A stretch of 16,402 nt of DNA from Nitrospira sp. (GCA_025360665.1 JANYBU010000164.1:1-16402); one strand, 5' to 3'. Positions 1 through 6,919 are shown, numbered from the stretch's first letter. A program made the numbers and translations. The notes: a model not told the origin generated them from the letters alone.

Positions 1-194
1 AACTGTTCGGGCTTTGCAGGTGAAGGAGCATGATGACCCACGCTGACACTCGGTCTGTCGAGGACCACGGAACCAACGGTCTATCATGCCCCAGTTAATT
101 CGGCGTCGTATCATCATGCCACTGGAGGAAAGATACAAGGAACCATTCTTTAAATTGAGCGGGGCAAGTCGAGAAGTGCTTCTGAATTTCTGGC
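1..194. other. Left-edge stretch without a recognised gene
   Basis: I find no convincing gene here. Two plus-strand frames are open at the left edge and stop at 31-33 and 44-46, so the tail of an upstream gene could end here, but 10 to 14 codons are too few to identify it. No tRNA-like cloverleaf is visible. The region is followed by the lon terminator hairpin. Confidence 0.4.
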
Positions 195-223
195 AGAGGC
201 CCCGGCGTTGCGCCGGGGCCTCT
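195..223 (-). terminator. Hairpin terminator of lon
   Basis: A perfect 13-bp GC-rich inverted repeat (arms 195-207 and 211-223, 3-nt loop TTG) starts 5 nt past the lon stop codon. On the minus strand it is not followed by a clear U-run, so it may act as a strong hairpin with weak intrinsic termination or as a 3' end stabiliser. Confidence 0.75.
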
Positions 224-228
224 AGAGT

Positions 229-2625
229 TTACGAAGCGGTGGAGGTTGCGAGCGGTTCGTCTCGCTCTGCTCTCGCCGATGGCGGTGCATCCTGATTGAA
301 TGCCGCCGGGAGCACTTCCTCAATGCGTTCGGCCAAGATGAAGGTCAGCTCATTCCGCACTTCCTGCGGCACTTCTTTCAGGTCCTTCTCGTTCGCTTTC
401 GGCAGGATGATGCGTCGGATACCGGCACGATGGGCTGCCAGCACCTTTTCCTTGATCCCGCCGACCGGCAGCACTAACCCGCTCAGGCTGATCTCGCCGG
501 TCATGGCTGTGTCGCTCCGCACCGCTTTTCCGCTATAGGACGATGCGAGCGCGGTGGCCATGGTGATACCGGCCGATGGTCCGTCTTTCGGGATGGCTCC
601 GGATGGCACATGGATATGCAACCCGTTCCGTTTGAAGCGTGAGATGTCTAGCCCCATGCTCTCGGCATGCGACCAGAGGTAGCTCCGCGCTGCCCTGGCC
701 GATTCTTGCATGACGTCTCCCAACTGACCGGTAATCGTCAGTTCATGGCTTCCGGGGAGCAAGGTGGTCTCGATATAGAGGACATCTCCACCACTCGGAG
801 TCCAGGCTAGCCCTGTGGCTACGCCCGGAGGCAAGACCTTGCGCGCTTCTTCCGGCATGAAGCGCTCGGAGCCGAGCCAATCGGGAAGGACGGTTGGCTG
901 AATGGACACAGGGACCCGCTCCTGACCTTCTGAAAGTTCCGCGAATGTCAGCGCGACTTTTCTGGTCAGGCGACCGAGCATCTGTTCGAGTTGGCGCACG
1001 CCGGCCTCCCTGGTGTATCGGCTGATGACGAGATTCAATACGTCATCCGACAGCAGGGCTTGGGTTGCGTCCAGGCCTGCCTCCTTGAGCCGTCGCGGCC
1101 AGAGGTAGCGAATGGCGATCTCCGCCTTCTCCCGCTCGCTATACCCCTGAAGCCGGATGATTTCCATCCGATCGAGCAGCGGCTGGCTGATGGTATCCAG
1201 CGTATTGGCGGTTGTAATGAAGAACACCTTGGACAGATCGAACGGGAGATCCAGGTAATGGTCGCGGAATGTATGATTCTGCGCCGGATCCAGAACCTCC
1301 AGTAAGGCCGCAGCTGGATCGCCGCGGAAGTCGCGGCCCATCTTGTCGACCTCGTCCAACATCAAGACGGGGTTATTCACGCCGGCGCGACGCATCGCCT
1401 GAATGATTCGTCCAGGCAGGGCACCGACATAGGTCCGGCGATGGCCACGTAATTCCGCTTCATCATGCACGCCGCCCAGGCTTAGACGTTCGAACGTCCG
1501 TCCCATAGACCGGGCAATGGACTGGCCCAGGCTGGTTTTGCCCACGCCGGGAGGTCCGACTAAGCAGAGGATGGGCGCCTTGGCCGTGGGATTCAGCTTC
1601 AATACGGCCAAATGCTCGACGATTCGTTCTTTCACTTCTTTGATGCCGTAGTGATCCTCTTCCAGGACCTGACGAACCTTGCTCAACTCTAAACGGTCTT
1701 CCGAGGATTTCTTCCAGGGAAGCTCCATCACCAGTTCGAGATAGGTCCTGAGGACCTGATGGTCTGGCGAGGAGGGAGGCACCTTGGCTAACTTGGCAAT
1801 CTCCCGCTCCACTTCCTTGCGTACAGGGTCGGGAAGATCGGCCTTCTGAATTTTCTCCTTAAGTTCAGAGACTTCGTTTTCTTCTCCCTCGCCTTCGCCG
1901 AGTTCCTGCTGAATGGCCTTTAATTGTTCGCGGAGGACATACTCTCGTTGGGTCTTCCCAATTTTGGCTGACGCCTCGTTGGTGATTTTGTCCCGCAATT
2001 GTAGGATCTGGATTTCTTTCGAGAGAGCTCCATAGAGCGATCGCAGTAGCTCGATCGTCGACGAACTTTCGAGCAGTTTTTGCTCTTCCTGCACGGTGAG
2101 GTTGAGGAGCGAGGCCACGCGATAGGCTAAGGCGACGGGATTGTCCTCGTTGCTGAAGGCCACAGCAGCTTCCTGAATGCCTGGAGCCTGAATCAATCGA
2201 GGCAAGTCCGTGACCAGGTCCTGGATGGCCCGGTGCAGGGCTTGGACTTCGGTCCCCTGATCCGCTGGATTCTCGAGTCGCCTGGCCTGGACGAGGAGAA
2301 ATGGCGCTGTCTGTTCAACCTTCAACAAGGCGACACGCTCTAGCCCCTGCACGAGCGCATGGACGGTGCCGTTTTCAGACCGACCAATTTGTTTCACGAT
2401 GGCTTTGGTGCCGATCGTGAAGAGGTCTTCGAGCCCCGGCTCTTCTGTTAGGGGATCGCGTTGCGCGACCACCAGAATCGTCTTTTCTTCTGTTTTCATC
2501 GCCGCCTCTACGGCAGCAATCGACCCTTCACGCCCGACGGTCAAGGGCATCATGACCCCGGGAAACAGTACGGTGCGCTTAATCGGGAGGACCGGTAGTT
2601 TTACGGCGACTGTCTCGTTATTCAT
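229..2625 (-). CDS. lon: ATP-dependent protease Lon (LonA type)
   Basis: 798-residue cytoplasmic serine protease that unfolds and degrades misfolded and regulatory proteins using ATP; the length fits bacterial LonA. The N-terminal substrate-binding domain covers about residues 8-205, followed by a helical region. The AAA+ module has Walker A GPPGVGKT (357-364) and Walker B LMLDEVDK (421-428). The protease domain carries the Ser-Lys dyad: DGPSAG with Ser684, and GGIKEK with Lys727, the 43-residue spacing expected from E. coli S679/K722. A short low-complexity tail follows (about 773-798). The ATG start is preceded by GAAGGG at a rather long spacing. It is followed by a strong hairpin and preceded by a 355-nt AT-rich leader with palindromes. 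It is co-oriented with the methyltransferase gene upstream but probably has its own promoter. No damage is visible. Confidence 0.98.
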   Translation of the reverse strand: MNNETVAVKLPVLPIKRTVLFPGVMMPLTVGREGSIAAVEAAMKTEEKTILVVAQRDPLTEEPGLEDLFTIGTKAIVKQIGRSENGTVHALVQGLERVALLKVEQTAPFLLVQARRLENPADQGTEVQALHRAIQDLVTDLPRLIQAPGIQEAAVAFSNEDNPVALAYRVASLLNLTVQEEQKLLESSSTIELLRSLYGALSKEIQILQLRDKITNEASAKIGKTQREYVLREQLKAIQQELGEGEGEENEVSELKEKIQKADLPDPVRKEVEREIAKLAKVPPSSPDHQVLRTYLELVMELPWKKSSEDRLELSKVRQVLEEDHYGIKEVKERIVEHLAVLKLNPTAKAPILCLVGPPGVGKTSLGQSIARSMGRTFERLSLGGVHDEAELRGHRRTYVGALPGRIIQAMRRAGVNNPVLMLDEVDKMGRDFRGDPAAALLEVLDPAQNHTFRDHYLDLPFDLSKVFFITTANTLDTISQPLLDRMEIIRLQGYSEREKAEIAIRYLWPRRLKEAGLDATQALLSDDVLNLVISRYTREAGVRQLEQMLGRLTRKVALTFAELSEGQERVPVSIQPTVLPDWLGSERFMPEEARKVLPPGVATGLAWTPSGGDVLYIETTLLPGSHELTITGQLGDVMQESARAARSYLWSHAESMGLDISRFKRNGLHIHVPSGAIPKDGPSAGITMATALASSYSGKAVRSDTAMTGEISLSGLVLPVGGIKEKVLAAHRAGIRRIILPKANEKDLKEVPQEVRNELTFILAERIEEVLPAAFNQDAPPSARAERDEPLATSTAS

Positions 2626-2682
2626 GTGGAAGCATCCCTTCGCTCGATCGGTGAAAAGACACGAGATGTACGTGTAAGATGA

Positions 2683-2710
2683 GAGATAGCTTCCGTCGAG
2701 AATAAGTCAA
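2683..2710 (-). promoter_or_regulatory. Candidate promoter of lon
   Basis: On the minus strand, TTGACT (2705-2710) is separated by 16 nt from TATCTC (2683-2688), about 58 nt upstream of the lon ATG. The -35 is good and the -10 is weak (3 of 6), so this is a candidate only. Confidence 0.35.
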
Positions 2711-2743
2711 TGTGATGGATGATGAATTCGATATAACTAGATG

Positions 2744-2771
2744 TAACAATTGTTATTATTATGAACATAAT
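2744..2771. repeat. Two adjacent palindromes upstream of lon
   Basis: TAACAATTGTTA at 2744-2755 is a perfect 12-bp palindrome. ATTATG-AA-CATAAT at 2758-2771 is a 6-bp inverted repeat around a 2-nt centre. Both lie upstream of the lon promoter candidate in an AT-rich patch and could be operator sites. They do not match the CIRCE element of HrcA. Confidence 0.5.
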
Positions 2772-2980
2772 CCAATGATTTTCTCGAAGTATTTACGGAC
2801 GGCAGGAGCCAGCCGATCAAGCACCGATTGGCGCAGGTAGCTGTTTGGATGGGAGGGGGCCAAGCAAAGCAAGCAAAGCTTGCAGCGCACTACAACAGGG
2901 AATTCACAAGAAGAGGAGTCTATTGGAGAGAAGCGGCAGGGGTCGATTCATGGTCTGGGCCTCCAGCAGAAGGAGAGACG

Positions 2981-4159
2981 TCACCCTTGGCTACCGGGTG
3001 CGTGAATCGTCTTGCGCATCGATCCCGACACAATCTGAAATTCATACAAGCGACATTCCAGCGAACCATTGAAGAGGGGAATGCGTTTTGATGGCGCGAG
3101 GCCGATGAGTTTGGGGACCCGTAAATCGCCGGTAAAGATATAGGCCCGCCATCCGCTGAATCGCTGTTTCATCCAGTCGCCCAGCTTGGGATAGAACGCA
3201 TCGAGTTCCTCTGGCCGGCTGAGTCGGACTCCATAGGGGGGATTGATCATAATCACGCCCTGTTCAGCCGGAGCCTCGAGGTCGAGCACGTCGCTCTGCC
3301 GCAGGCGAATATCAATCGCGACCCCCGCTCCCTGAAACGTTCGCTGGGCGATCTTGACCGCGGCAGGATCCTGGTCGGACGCATAGATGGCAGCCGGCAC
3401 CTCTGCCACTTGTTTCACCCGAGAGGCTTCGCGCAGATGGCCCCAGAGTTTGGGATCGTGGACAATCAAGCGCTCAAACGCGAATGACCGAGACTGCCCA
3501 GGCGCGATCCGGCGTGCCATCAGCGCCGCTTCGAGAGGGATCGTTCCGCCGCCGCACATAGGGTCGAGTAGCACGTCGTTGGGCGTCCATCCAGCGAGCC
3601 GCAGCAAGCCCGCCGCCAGGTTTTCGCGCAACGGTGCCTCGACGGACACGATACGATGGCCTCGCTTAAAGAGTGGGTCACCGGAGGTGTCCAGATAGAA
3701 CGTCACCGTTGACTCATCGAGAAACGCGTCAAGCCGGATGTTCGGGTGATGCGTCTCCACATTCGGCCTCTTATGGCGCACCGTCATAAACTTATCGCAG
3801 ACCGCGTCTTTAATACGTAGCGTGATGAAGTCCAGGCTGGTGAGTGGACAACGGCGCGCGCTCACTTTCACCTTGATGGATTGTGACGACGTGAACCAGT
3901 CTGGCCAGGGTAGGCTATGGGCCGCGCGGTACACATCGTCTTCCGAGAGATAAGGGGCCTGTCCGACTTCCCAGAGTACGCGGCTGGCAATGTGACTCTT
4001 GAGATTGACCCAATACATCGTGGACCAGGGAGCCAGGAAGGCGATCCCGCCGTCCGTCTTTGTGGTCATCGGCACGCCAAGGTCGTGGAGTTCCTGTTCG
4101 AGGACGCCCTCCAGCCCACTCGGGCAGGGTGCAAAGAACCGTAGTTTTGTGCTATCCAT
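2981..4159 (-). CDS. THUMP-domain class I RNA methyltransferase (RlmL N-terminal/YpsC-like)
   Basis: 392 residues. The family methylates a guanine N2 of 23S rRNA; I infer the same here without knowing the position. The N-terminal part (about 1-160) fits a ferredoxin-like plus THUMP RNA-binding module, with the family-typical opening FFAPCPSGLEGVLEQEL (8-24). The Rossmann methyltransferase domain has DPMCGGGTIPLEAAL (199-213, S-adenosylmethionine binding) and the catalytic NPPYG (306-310). It lacks the second methyltransferase half (RlmK) of E. coli RlmKL, so it resembles the single-domain Gram-positive YpsC form. Its ATG lies only 29 nt from the divergent Nudix start, so its promoter must overlap that gene. 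The ribosome-binding site (GGTGG) is weak. Confidence 0.88.
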   Translation of the reverse strand: MDSTKLRFFAPCPSGLEGVLEQELHDLGVPMTTKTDGGIAFLAPWSTMYWVNLKSHIASRVLWEVGQAPYLSEDDVYRAAHSLPWPDWFTSSQSIKVKVSARRCPLTSLDFITLRIKDAVCDKFMTVRHKRPNVETHHPNIRLDAFLDESTVTFYLDTSGDPLFKRGHRIVSVEAPLRENLAAGLLRLAGWTPNDVLLDPMCGGGTIPLEAALMARRIAPGQSRSFAFERLIVHDPKLWGHLREASRVKQVAEVPAAIYASDQDPAAVKIAQRTFQGAGVAIDIRLRQSDVLDLEAPAEQGVIMINPPYGVRLSRPEELDAFYPKLGDWMKQRFSGWRAYIFTGDLRVPKLIGLAPSKRIPLFNGSLECRLYEFQIVSGSMRKTIHAPGSQG

Positions 4160-4188
4160 TTGAGATCACCACCCGACTGAGCATCGCA

Positions 4189-4728
4189 ATGAACTATTGC
4201 AGCGCCTGCGGCACGGCTGTCACCAAGAAAATTCCCACCGGCGACAATCGTCTGAGGTTTGTCTGCGACTCATGCCAGACCATTCATTACCATAATCCAA
4301 AAATCGTCGCAGGCTGCATTCCGGAGTGGGGCGGATGCATTCTCCTCTGCCGGCGTGCGATCGAGCCCAAGTCCGGTCTCTGGACCTTCCCTGCGGGCTT
4401 CATGGAAATCGGCGAGAGCACTGAGCAGGCGGCCGTTCGTGAGACATTGGAGGAGGCAGAGGCTCAGGTGGAGCGTATCTCCCTCTTTGCGGTCCTGAGT
4501 CTTCCACACATCGGCCAGGCCTATCTGGTATTCCGCGGGCCGATGCATTCGCCCGATTTCGGGGTGGGTGAGGAAAGCCTCGAGGTGCAGTTATTCTCAC
4601 TCTCTGCAATTCCCTGGGACGAGATTGCGTTCCCCGTGGTCAAGGATGCACTGCGTCGTTATGTCGACGATGTGACGCGGGGCGAGTTCCAGGTGCATGT
4701 GGCTACCTTGCCGGACCGACTCACCTAA
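4189..4728 (+). CDS. Nudix hydrolase with N-terminal zinc ribbon
   Basis: 179 residues when started at the ATG at 4189. An earlier in-frame start at 4060 would add 43 residues of antisense-like sequence inside the neighbouring gene, upstream of the conserved zinc ribbon, so I reject it. The zinc ribbon uses Cys4/Cys7 and Cys26/Cys29 and is followed by the IHYHNPK motif typical of this subfamily. The Nudix box runs from Gly70 (GFMEIGE…RETLEEAEA, about 70-92); the Gly near its end is replaced by Glu92-region residues, which is common in this subgroup. Members hydrolyse nucleoside diphosphates linked to X, such as ADP-ribose or NADH; the substrate here is not determined. No good Shine-Dalgarno is seen. 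It is divergent from the rRNA methyltransferase and ends just before a long hairpin. Confidence 0.88.
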   Translation: MNYCSACGTAVTKKIPTGDNRLRFVCDSCQTIHYHNPKIVAGCIPEWGGCILLCRRAIEPKSGLWTFPAGFMEIGESTEQAAVRETLEEAEAQVERISLFAVLSLPHIGQAYLVFRGPMHSPDFGVGEESLEVQLFSLSAIPWDEIAFPVVKDALRRYVDDVTRGEFQVHVATLPDRLT

Positions 4729-4734
4729 CAGCTC

Positions 4735-4782
4735 GAAGGATGCTGAAACAGGCCTCCAGCAAGGCCTGTTTCAGCATCCTTC
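4735..4782. terminator. 21-bp perfect hairpin, probable bidirectional terminator and repeat unit
   Basis: Arms 4735-4755 and 4762-4782 are perfectly complementary around a 6-nt loop (CCAGCA). It begins 6 nt after the Nudix stop and lies about 90 nt downstream of the converging IscA-like gene, so it can serve both. The arm start AGGATGCTGAAA recurs at 5701-5712, suggesting a dispersed repeat family rather than a one-off terminator. The U-run after it is poor. Confidence 0.7.
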
Positions 4783-4871
4783 TGGGCAGTTCTCATTTTG
4801 TTCCAGCCGTGGAGGCCATTGAAGTCTTGCTATGCCGAAATGTTTATCCCGCAGCTTGCTAGGCCTCTCCA

Positions 4872-5186
4872 TCAATTGAGTGTGGGAATTGTGAGTAGTG
4901 GCAGGCTGCGGCCCTGGCCATCGTGTAGAAAACGAAACCCGTCGGCCTCAGTATAGTCGACAGTCACGCCTTCCATCCGTGGCGCACTCCGCCGATCAAC
5001 CGCAATCGTGAGGCCATCGACCTGCTGAACGTCGTCGTCAGGCTGGGTGTTCGCTTCCAGCGTGATACCGAAGCTCAAGCGTGAATCGTCCAAATCGCGC
5101 ACGGAAACCCGGACGACCGGATCCGCAGGATGATGGACTTGAATCGCTTTCAGCTTTTCGATGGCGGCAATTGTGATGGCGATCAT
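4872..5186 (-). CDS. Cysteine-free IscA/HesB-like protein, third gene of the toxin-antitoxin operon
   Basis: 104 residues. The N-terminal pattern (MIAITIAAIEKLKAI), the central strand-rich part and the VDGLTIAVDRRSAPRMEG segment (about 56-73) followed by VDYTEADGFRF (75-85) follow the A-type Fe-S carrier (IscA/ErpA/HesB) layout. The protein has no cysteine at all: the first ligand position reads DLDDSRLSFG (31-40) and the C-terminal CGCG-type pair is replaced by GQGRSLPLL. It therefore cannot ligate a cluster in the usual way, and its role is unknown. Its ATG overlaps the toxin stop as ATGA, implying translational coupling. It converges on the Nudix gene across the hairpin. Confidence 0.72.
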   Translation of the reverse strand: MIAITIAAIEKLKAIQVHHPADPVVRVSVRDLDDSRLSFGITLEANTQPDDDVQQVDGLTIAVDRRSAPRMEGVTVDYTEADGFRFLHDGQGRSLPLLTIPTLN

Positions 5187-5446
5187 GAACGAAGCTCTCT
5201 GTGGCGAACGAAGCCGTGAATATCGACCAGGTGATCGTCTCGGTCAATGGAGTAAAAAATTCGCCAGTTCTCGACCACATATTTGGAAAGGCCCGGCAGG
5301 TCTGGCGCGATCGGTTCGTGGCGCAAGTTATCGATGTTGGAGGCGATCCATTTGGTCTTGTCCAAGAGTCGTTGTGCCATGGACGGCTCAATGTTCGCAA
5401 GATCTTGGAGGATGGCTGGGCGATAGGCAAGACGATACCAGGCCAT
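5183..5446 (-). CDS. RelE/ParE-superfamily toxin
   Basis: 87 residues. The pattern YRLAYRPAILQDLANIEP (4-21), then a helix pair, then KYVVENWRIFYSIDRDDH (55-72) and IHGFVRHRELR fits the small RelE/ParE fold. In the RelE branch such proteins cleave mRNA at the ribosome; ParE-type members poison gyrase. The C-terminal basic/aromatic cluster (R62, Y65, H81, R82, R85) favours a RelE-like RNase, but this is inference. It starts 7 nt after the antitoxin stop with AAGGA as ribosome-binding site and overlaps the downstream gene by 4 nt. The order antitoxin then toxin is typical of type II modules. Confidence 0.85.
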   Translation of the reverse strand: MAWYRLAYRPAILQDLANIEPSMAQRLLDKTKWIASNIDNLRHEPIAPDLPGLSKYVVENWRIFYSIDRDDHLVDIHGFVRHRELRS

Positions 5447-5453
5447 GGCGTCC

Positions 5454-5657
5454 TTACCAGCGGAGACCGAGCTGCTCCGCGATGTCTTCCCCGGACAGTC
5501 TCTCCGTACTGGACAAGGATTCTTTCAGACGAGCGCGCAGGCCATCGCTTAGTTGGACTCCGAGGTCAGGATCGCCCAGTAACTCGCGCAGGTGATCGTC
5601 GACGATGCCGTGCACGAGTTCTTTGAATTGCTCATGGGACAGTTGGGCGAGGTTCAT
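5454..5657 (-). CDS. Antitoxin partner of the RelE-like toxin
   Basis: 67 residues from the ATG at 5657; a GTG at 5720 would add 21 residues that cross the promoter candidate, so I prefer the ATG. Acidic, largely helical protein with a C-terminal segment RLSGEDIAEQLGLRW (53-67). The SxEDxAxxLGL ending is common in small antitoxins encoded upstream of RelE toxins. The family is not certain; gene order, size and spacing give the assignment. No Shine-Dalgarno is visible in front of the ATG, and a -10-like hexamer ends only 8 nt before it, so the mRNA may be leaderless. Such antitoxins normally neutralise the toxin and autoregulate the operon. Confidence 0.75.
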   Translation of the reverse strand: MNLAQLSHEQFKELVHGIVDDHLRELLGDPDLGVQLSDGLRARLKESLSSTERLSGEDIAEQLGLRW

Positions 5658-5665
5658 GAAGACGG

Positions 5666-5695
5666 AGGATACGGAGTGCTCCCCCTGAAATGCAA
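5666..5695 (-). promoter_or_regulatory. Candidate promoter of the toxin-antitoxin operon, possibly leaderless
   Basis: On the minus strand TTGCAT (5690-5695) is separated by 18 nt from TATCCT (5666-5671). The -10 ends 8 nt before the antitoxin ATG, which would place the start site at or next to the ATG. The -35 is only a partial match. Confidence 0.4.
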
Positions 5696-5698
5696 CTG

Positions 5699-5880
5699 GC
5701 AGGATGCTGAAAACGTGCACCAGCCTGTCTTGTTCATTTGGTCTGTTCGGTCTATCTGGTTTGTTTGGTTGAACCAGACCAACCAGATAGACCAGACAAG
5801 CCAGGCGCGATCCGAAGTTCGAAGTTCCGAAAACCTCGAACTTCGGACCTCGAACCCTCGCCCGTCTCGCGGGCCGACTT
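5699..5880. repeat. Mosaic of short repeats and long hairpins between the TA operon and the PilZ genes
   Basis: Three modules follow each other. First is a copy of AGGATGCTGAAA (5701-5712), as in the hairpin at 4735. Next is a TTTGGTCTG/TTTGGTT-rich stretch that folds into an imperfect stem (5742-5800), including 13 perfect base pairs (5749-5761 with 5781-5793). Last is a GAAGTTCGAAGTTC-type stretch forming a 12-bp stem (5811-5822 with 5836-5847). A small GCCCG/CGGGC hairpin sits at 5860-5874. Open frames through here give the repetitive peptide style typical of spurious ORFs. It lies downstream of the PilZ operon and may also end its transcript. Confidence 0.7.
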
Positions 5881-5897
5881 AGTTATTCCGCAGACGG

Positions 5898-6221
5898 CTA
5901 TGAGACGGTCTTGGGCTGGAGTTGTTGGATCATGCGGTTCAGTCGGTCTTGATGCAGGGGGGCTATCGTCAGAAACTCTAGGCCGATGCCGGCGGACCCG
6001 GACCAGCGTACGGTGGCATTGTCGATCATGATCGGCTGGGCCTCACCTGGAATATGCAGCTGCATGGCGATCTGCATGCCGGTAAAGGGGCTGACGATAC
6101 TGTCTACGCGGCATCCCTTGACCGAAAGGTTTCGGACGGACCCTGCATGGCGGAAGTGATTCTTATGCTCCAAGGTACTGGAGAGCGATACGGAAAATCT
6201 GGGATGCTTTCTGGTGACCAT
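5898..6221 (-). CDS. PilZ-domain protein (second of a tandem pair)
   Basis: 107 residues, a stand-alone PilZ domain. Cyclic-di-GMP contact motifs are present: RxxxR as R4-KHP-R8 and (D/N)xSxxG as NLSVKG (31-36). The rest is the expected beta-barrel with the strand IMIDNATVRW and a C-terminal helix. Because both motifs are intact, c-di-GMP binding is plausible; the output partner is unknown. It starts 20 nt after the stop of the first PilZ gene, with only a weak AGAG in front, so the two are probably co-transcribed. Confidence 0.88.
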   Translation of the reverse strand: MVTRKHPRFSVSLSSTLEHKNHFRHAGSVRNLSVKGCRVDSIVSPFTGMQIAMQLHIPGEAQPIMIDNATVRWSGSAGIGLEFLTIAPLHQDRLNRMIQQLQPKTVS

Positions 6222-6241
6222 AACTGTGCTCTGAGCGGTTC

Positions 6242-6559
6242 CTATGCGACGATTTCCACTTGGGTTGCGAGGAACTGCTCCAGACGGACTCGTTCCAGCT
6301 CCTGCATCTCAAGAAATTCTATCCCAAACTCAAGTTCCATGGTCCACCGAATTGTGGCGGCTCGAATGGTGATGGCGGTAGTCTGTTTCGGAATCTGGAG
6401 CTGCACGGCGAGGAGGGCGCCTCTCTTTACCGCGAGATCGCTGACGACTTTGCAGCCAGCAATCCCGAGGTTGTACACGGTCGCTATCCCGGCATGATCG
6501 CCCGCGAATGTAGCGGGGAATTCCACCTGATAGCGAACGTGCTGCCTCTGCTCCGTCAT
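6242..6559 (-). CDS. PilZ-domain protein (first of a tandem pair), one motif altered
   Basis: 105 residues starting at the ATG at 6559, which has GAGGG 7 nt upstream; an in-frame TTG at 6589 is less likely. RxxxR is present as R5-QHV-R9. The second motif reads NLGIAG (30-35), with Gly32 in place of the conserved Ser, which may weaken c-di-GMP binding. It is clearly paralogous to the next gene (similar IRAATIRW strand and C-terminal helix), suggesting tandem duplication and divergence. A good promoter lies upstream at 6640-6668. Confidence 0.87.
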   Translation of the reverse strand: MTEQRQHVRYQVEFPATFAGDHAGIATVYNLGIAGCKVVSDLAVKRGALLAVQLQIPKQTTAITIRAATIRWTMELEFGIEFLEMQELERVRLEQFLATQVEIVA

Positions 6560-6919
6560 ATTGGTGCCCTCAGAAGGAGTCCAATTCAAAAGAGGCCCAG
6601 GCGATCAGGTTACCGATGACCATGGCTGCTCCTCAGGAAAGGCTATTCGTTGAACTGGTGGATGTCAAAGAAATAGAGATCTTTGGATATTTCGGATCCC
6701 ACTAAGTGGAGAGGACGACATAGGTGGTGACCTTAAGCAGACCGTGGCGCATCAAATTGTTGTCGATCAATTTGGGGTAGAGTGGTAAGGGGAAGCGGAC
6801 TGTGATAAAAATTCTCGTCATTTTATATCGCTGGAATCAATGGCCATTCTTGTTGTCCCATCCCGCGACCTTTTCCAGCTGCTCCTGATCTCATCCGGAC
6901 CGTATGGAGGATTCGAGCG
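6560..6919. other. 360-nt divergent intergenic region
   Basis: It carries the PilZ promoter and the leader of the FKBP gene. No clear promoter for the FKBP gene is visible; a weak TTGTTG/TAGAGT pair occurs around 6757-6785. A 29-codon plus-strand frame (6616-6705) has no ribosome-binding site and overlaps the PilZ promoter, so I do not annotate it. Confidence 0.45.
6640..6668 (-). promoter_or_regulatory. Promoter of the PilZ operon
   Basis: On the minus strand, a perfect TTGACA (6663-6668) is followed after 17 nt by TAGCCT (6640-6645), giving a leader of about 75 nt to the PilZ ATG. The same TTGACA-N17-TAGCCT arrangement occurs at 15192-15220. Confidence 0.6.

Larger units (their letters stand above)
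2626..2980. other. 355-nt intergenic region upstream of lon
   Basis: This holds the lon leader and promoter candidate. The part 2690-2790 is strikingly AT-rich compared with its surroundings and contains two palindromes (listed separately). A 9-bp motif CAAGCAAAG occurs twice in tandem at 2861-2878. A minus-strand frame ending near 2762 reads as a plausible peptide tail (…LAPAVRKYFEKI…), but the frame has no credible start or upstream continuation, so I do not call it a gene. Confidence 0.5.

Noticed and set aside
2762..2860. Minus-strand peptide tail upstream of lon, possible gene remnant
   Set aside because: The last 25 codons look protein-like, but the upstream part is low-complexity from a tandem 9-mer and no start codon or family match is seen.
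4060..4188. N-terminal extension of the zinc-ribbon Nudix protein
   Set aside because: The extra 43 residues are antisense to the methyltransferase N-terminus and precede a zinc ribbon that normally begins the protein.
5592..5882. Plus-strand frame across the repeat mosaic
   Set aside because: Its protein is a translation of the repeats (Trp/Val then Asn/Gln/Thr then Arg/Ser/Glu runs) and overlaps the antitoxin gene in antisense.
6616..6705. 29-residue plus-strand frame between the PilZ and FKBP genes
   Set aside because: It has a plausible amino-acid mix but no ribosome-binding site and overlaps the PilZ promoter; too short to support without homologs.
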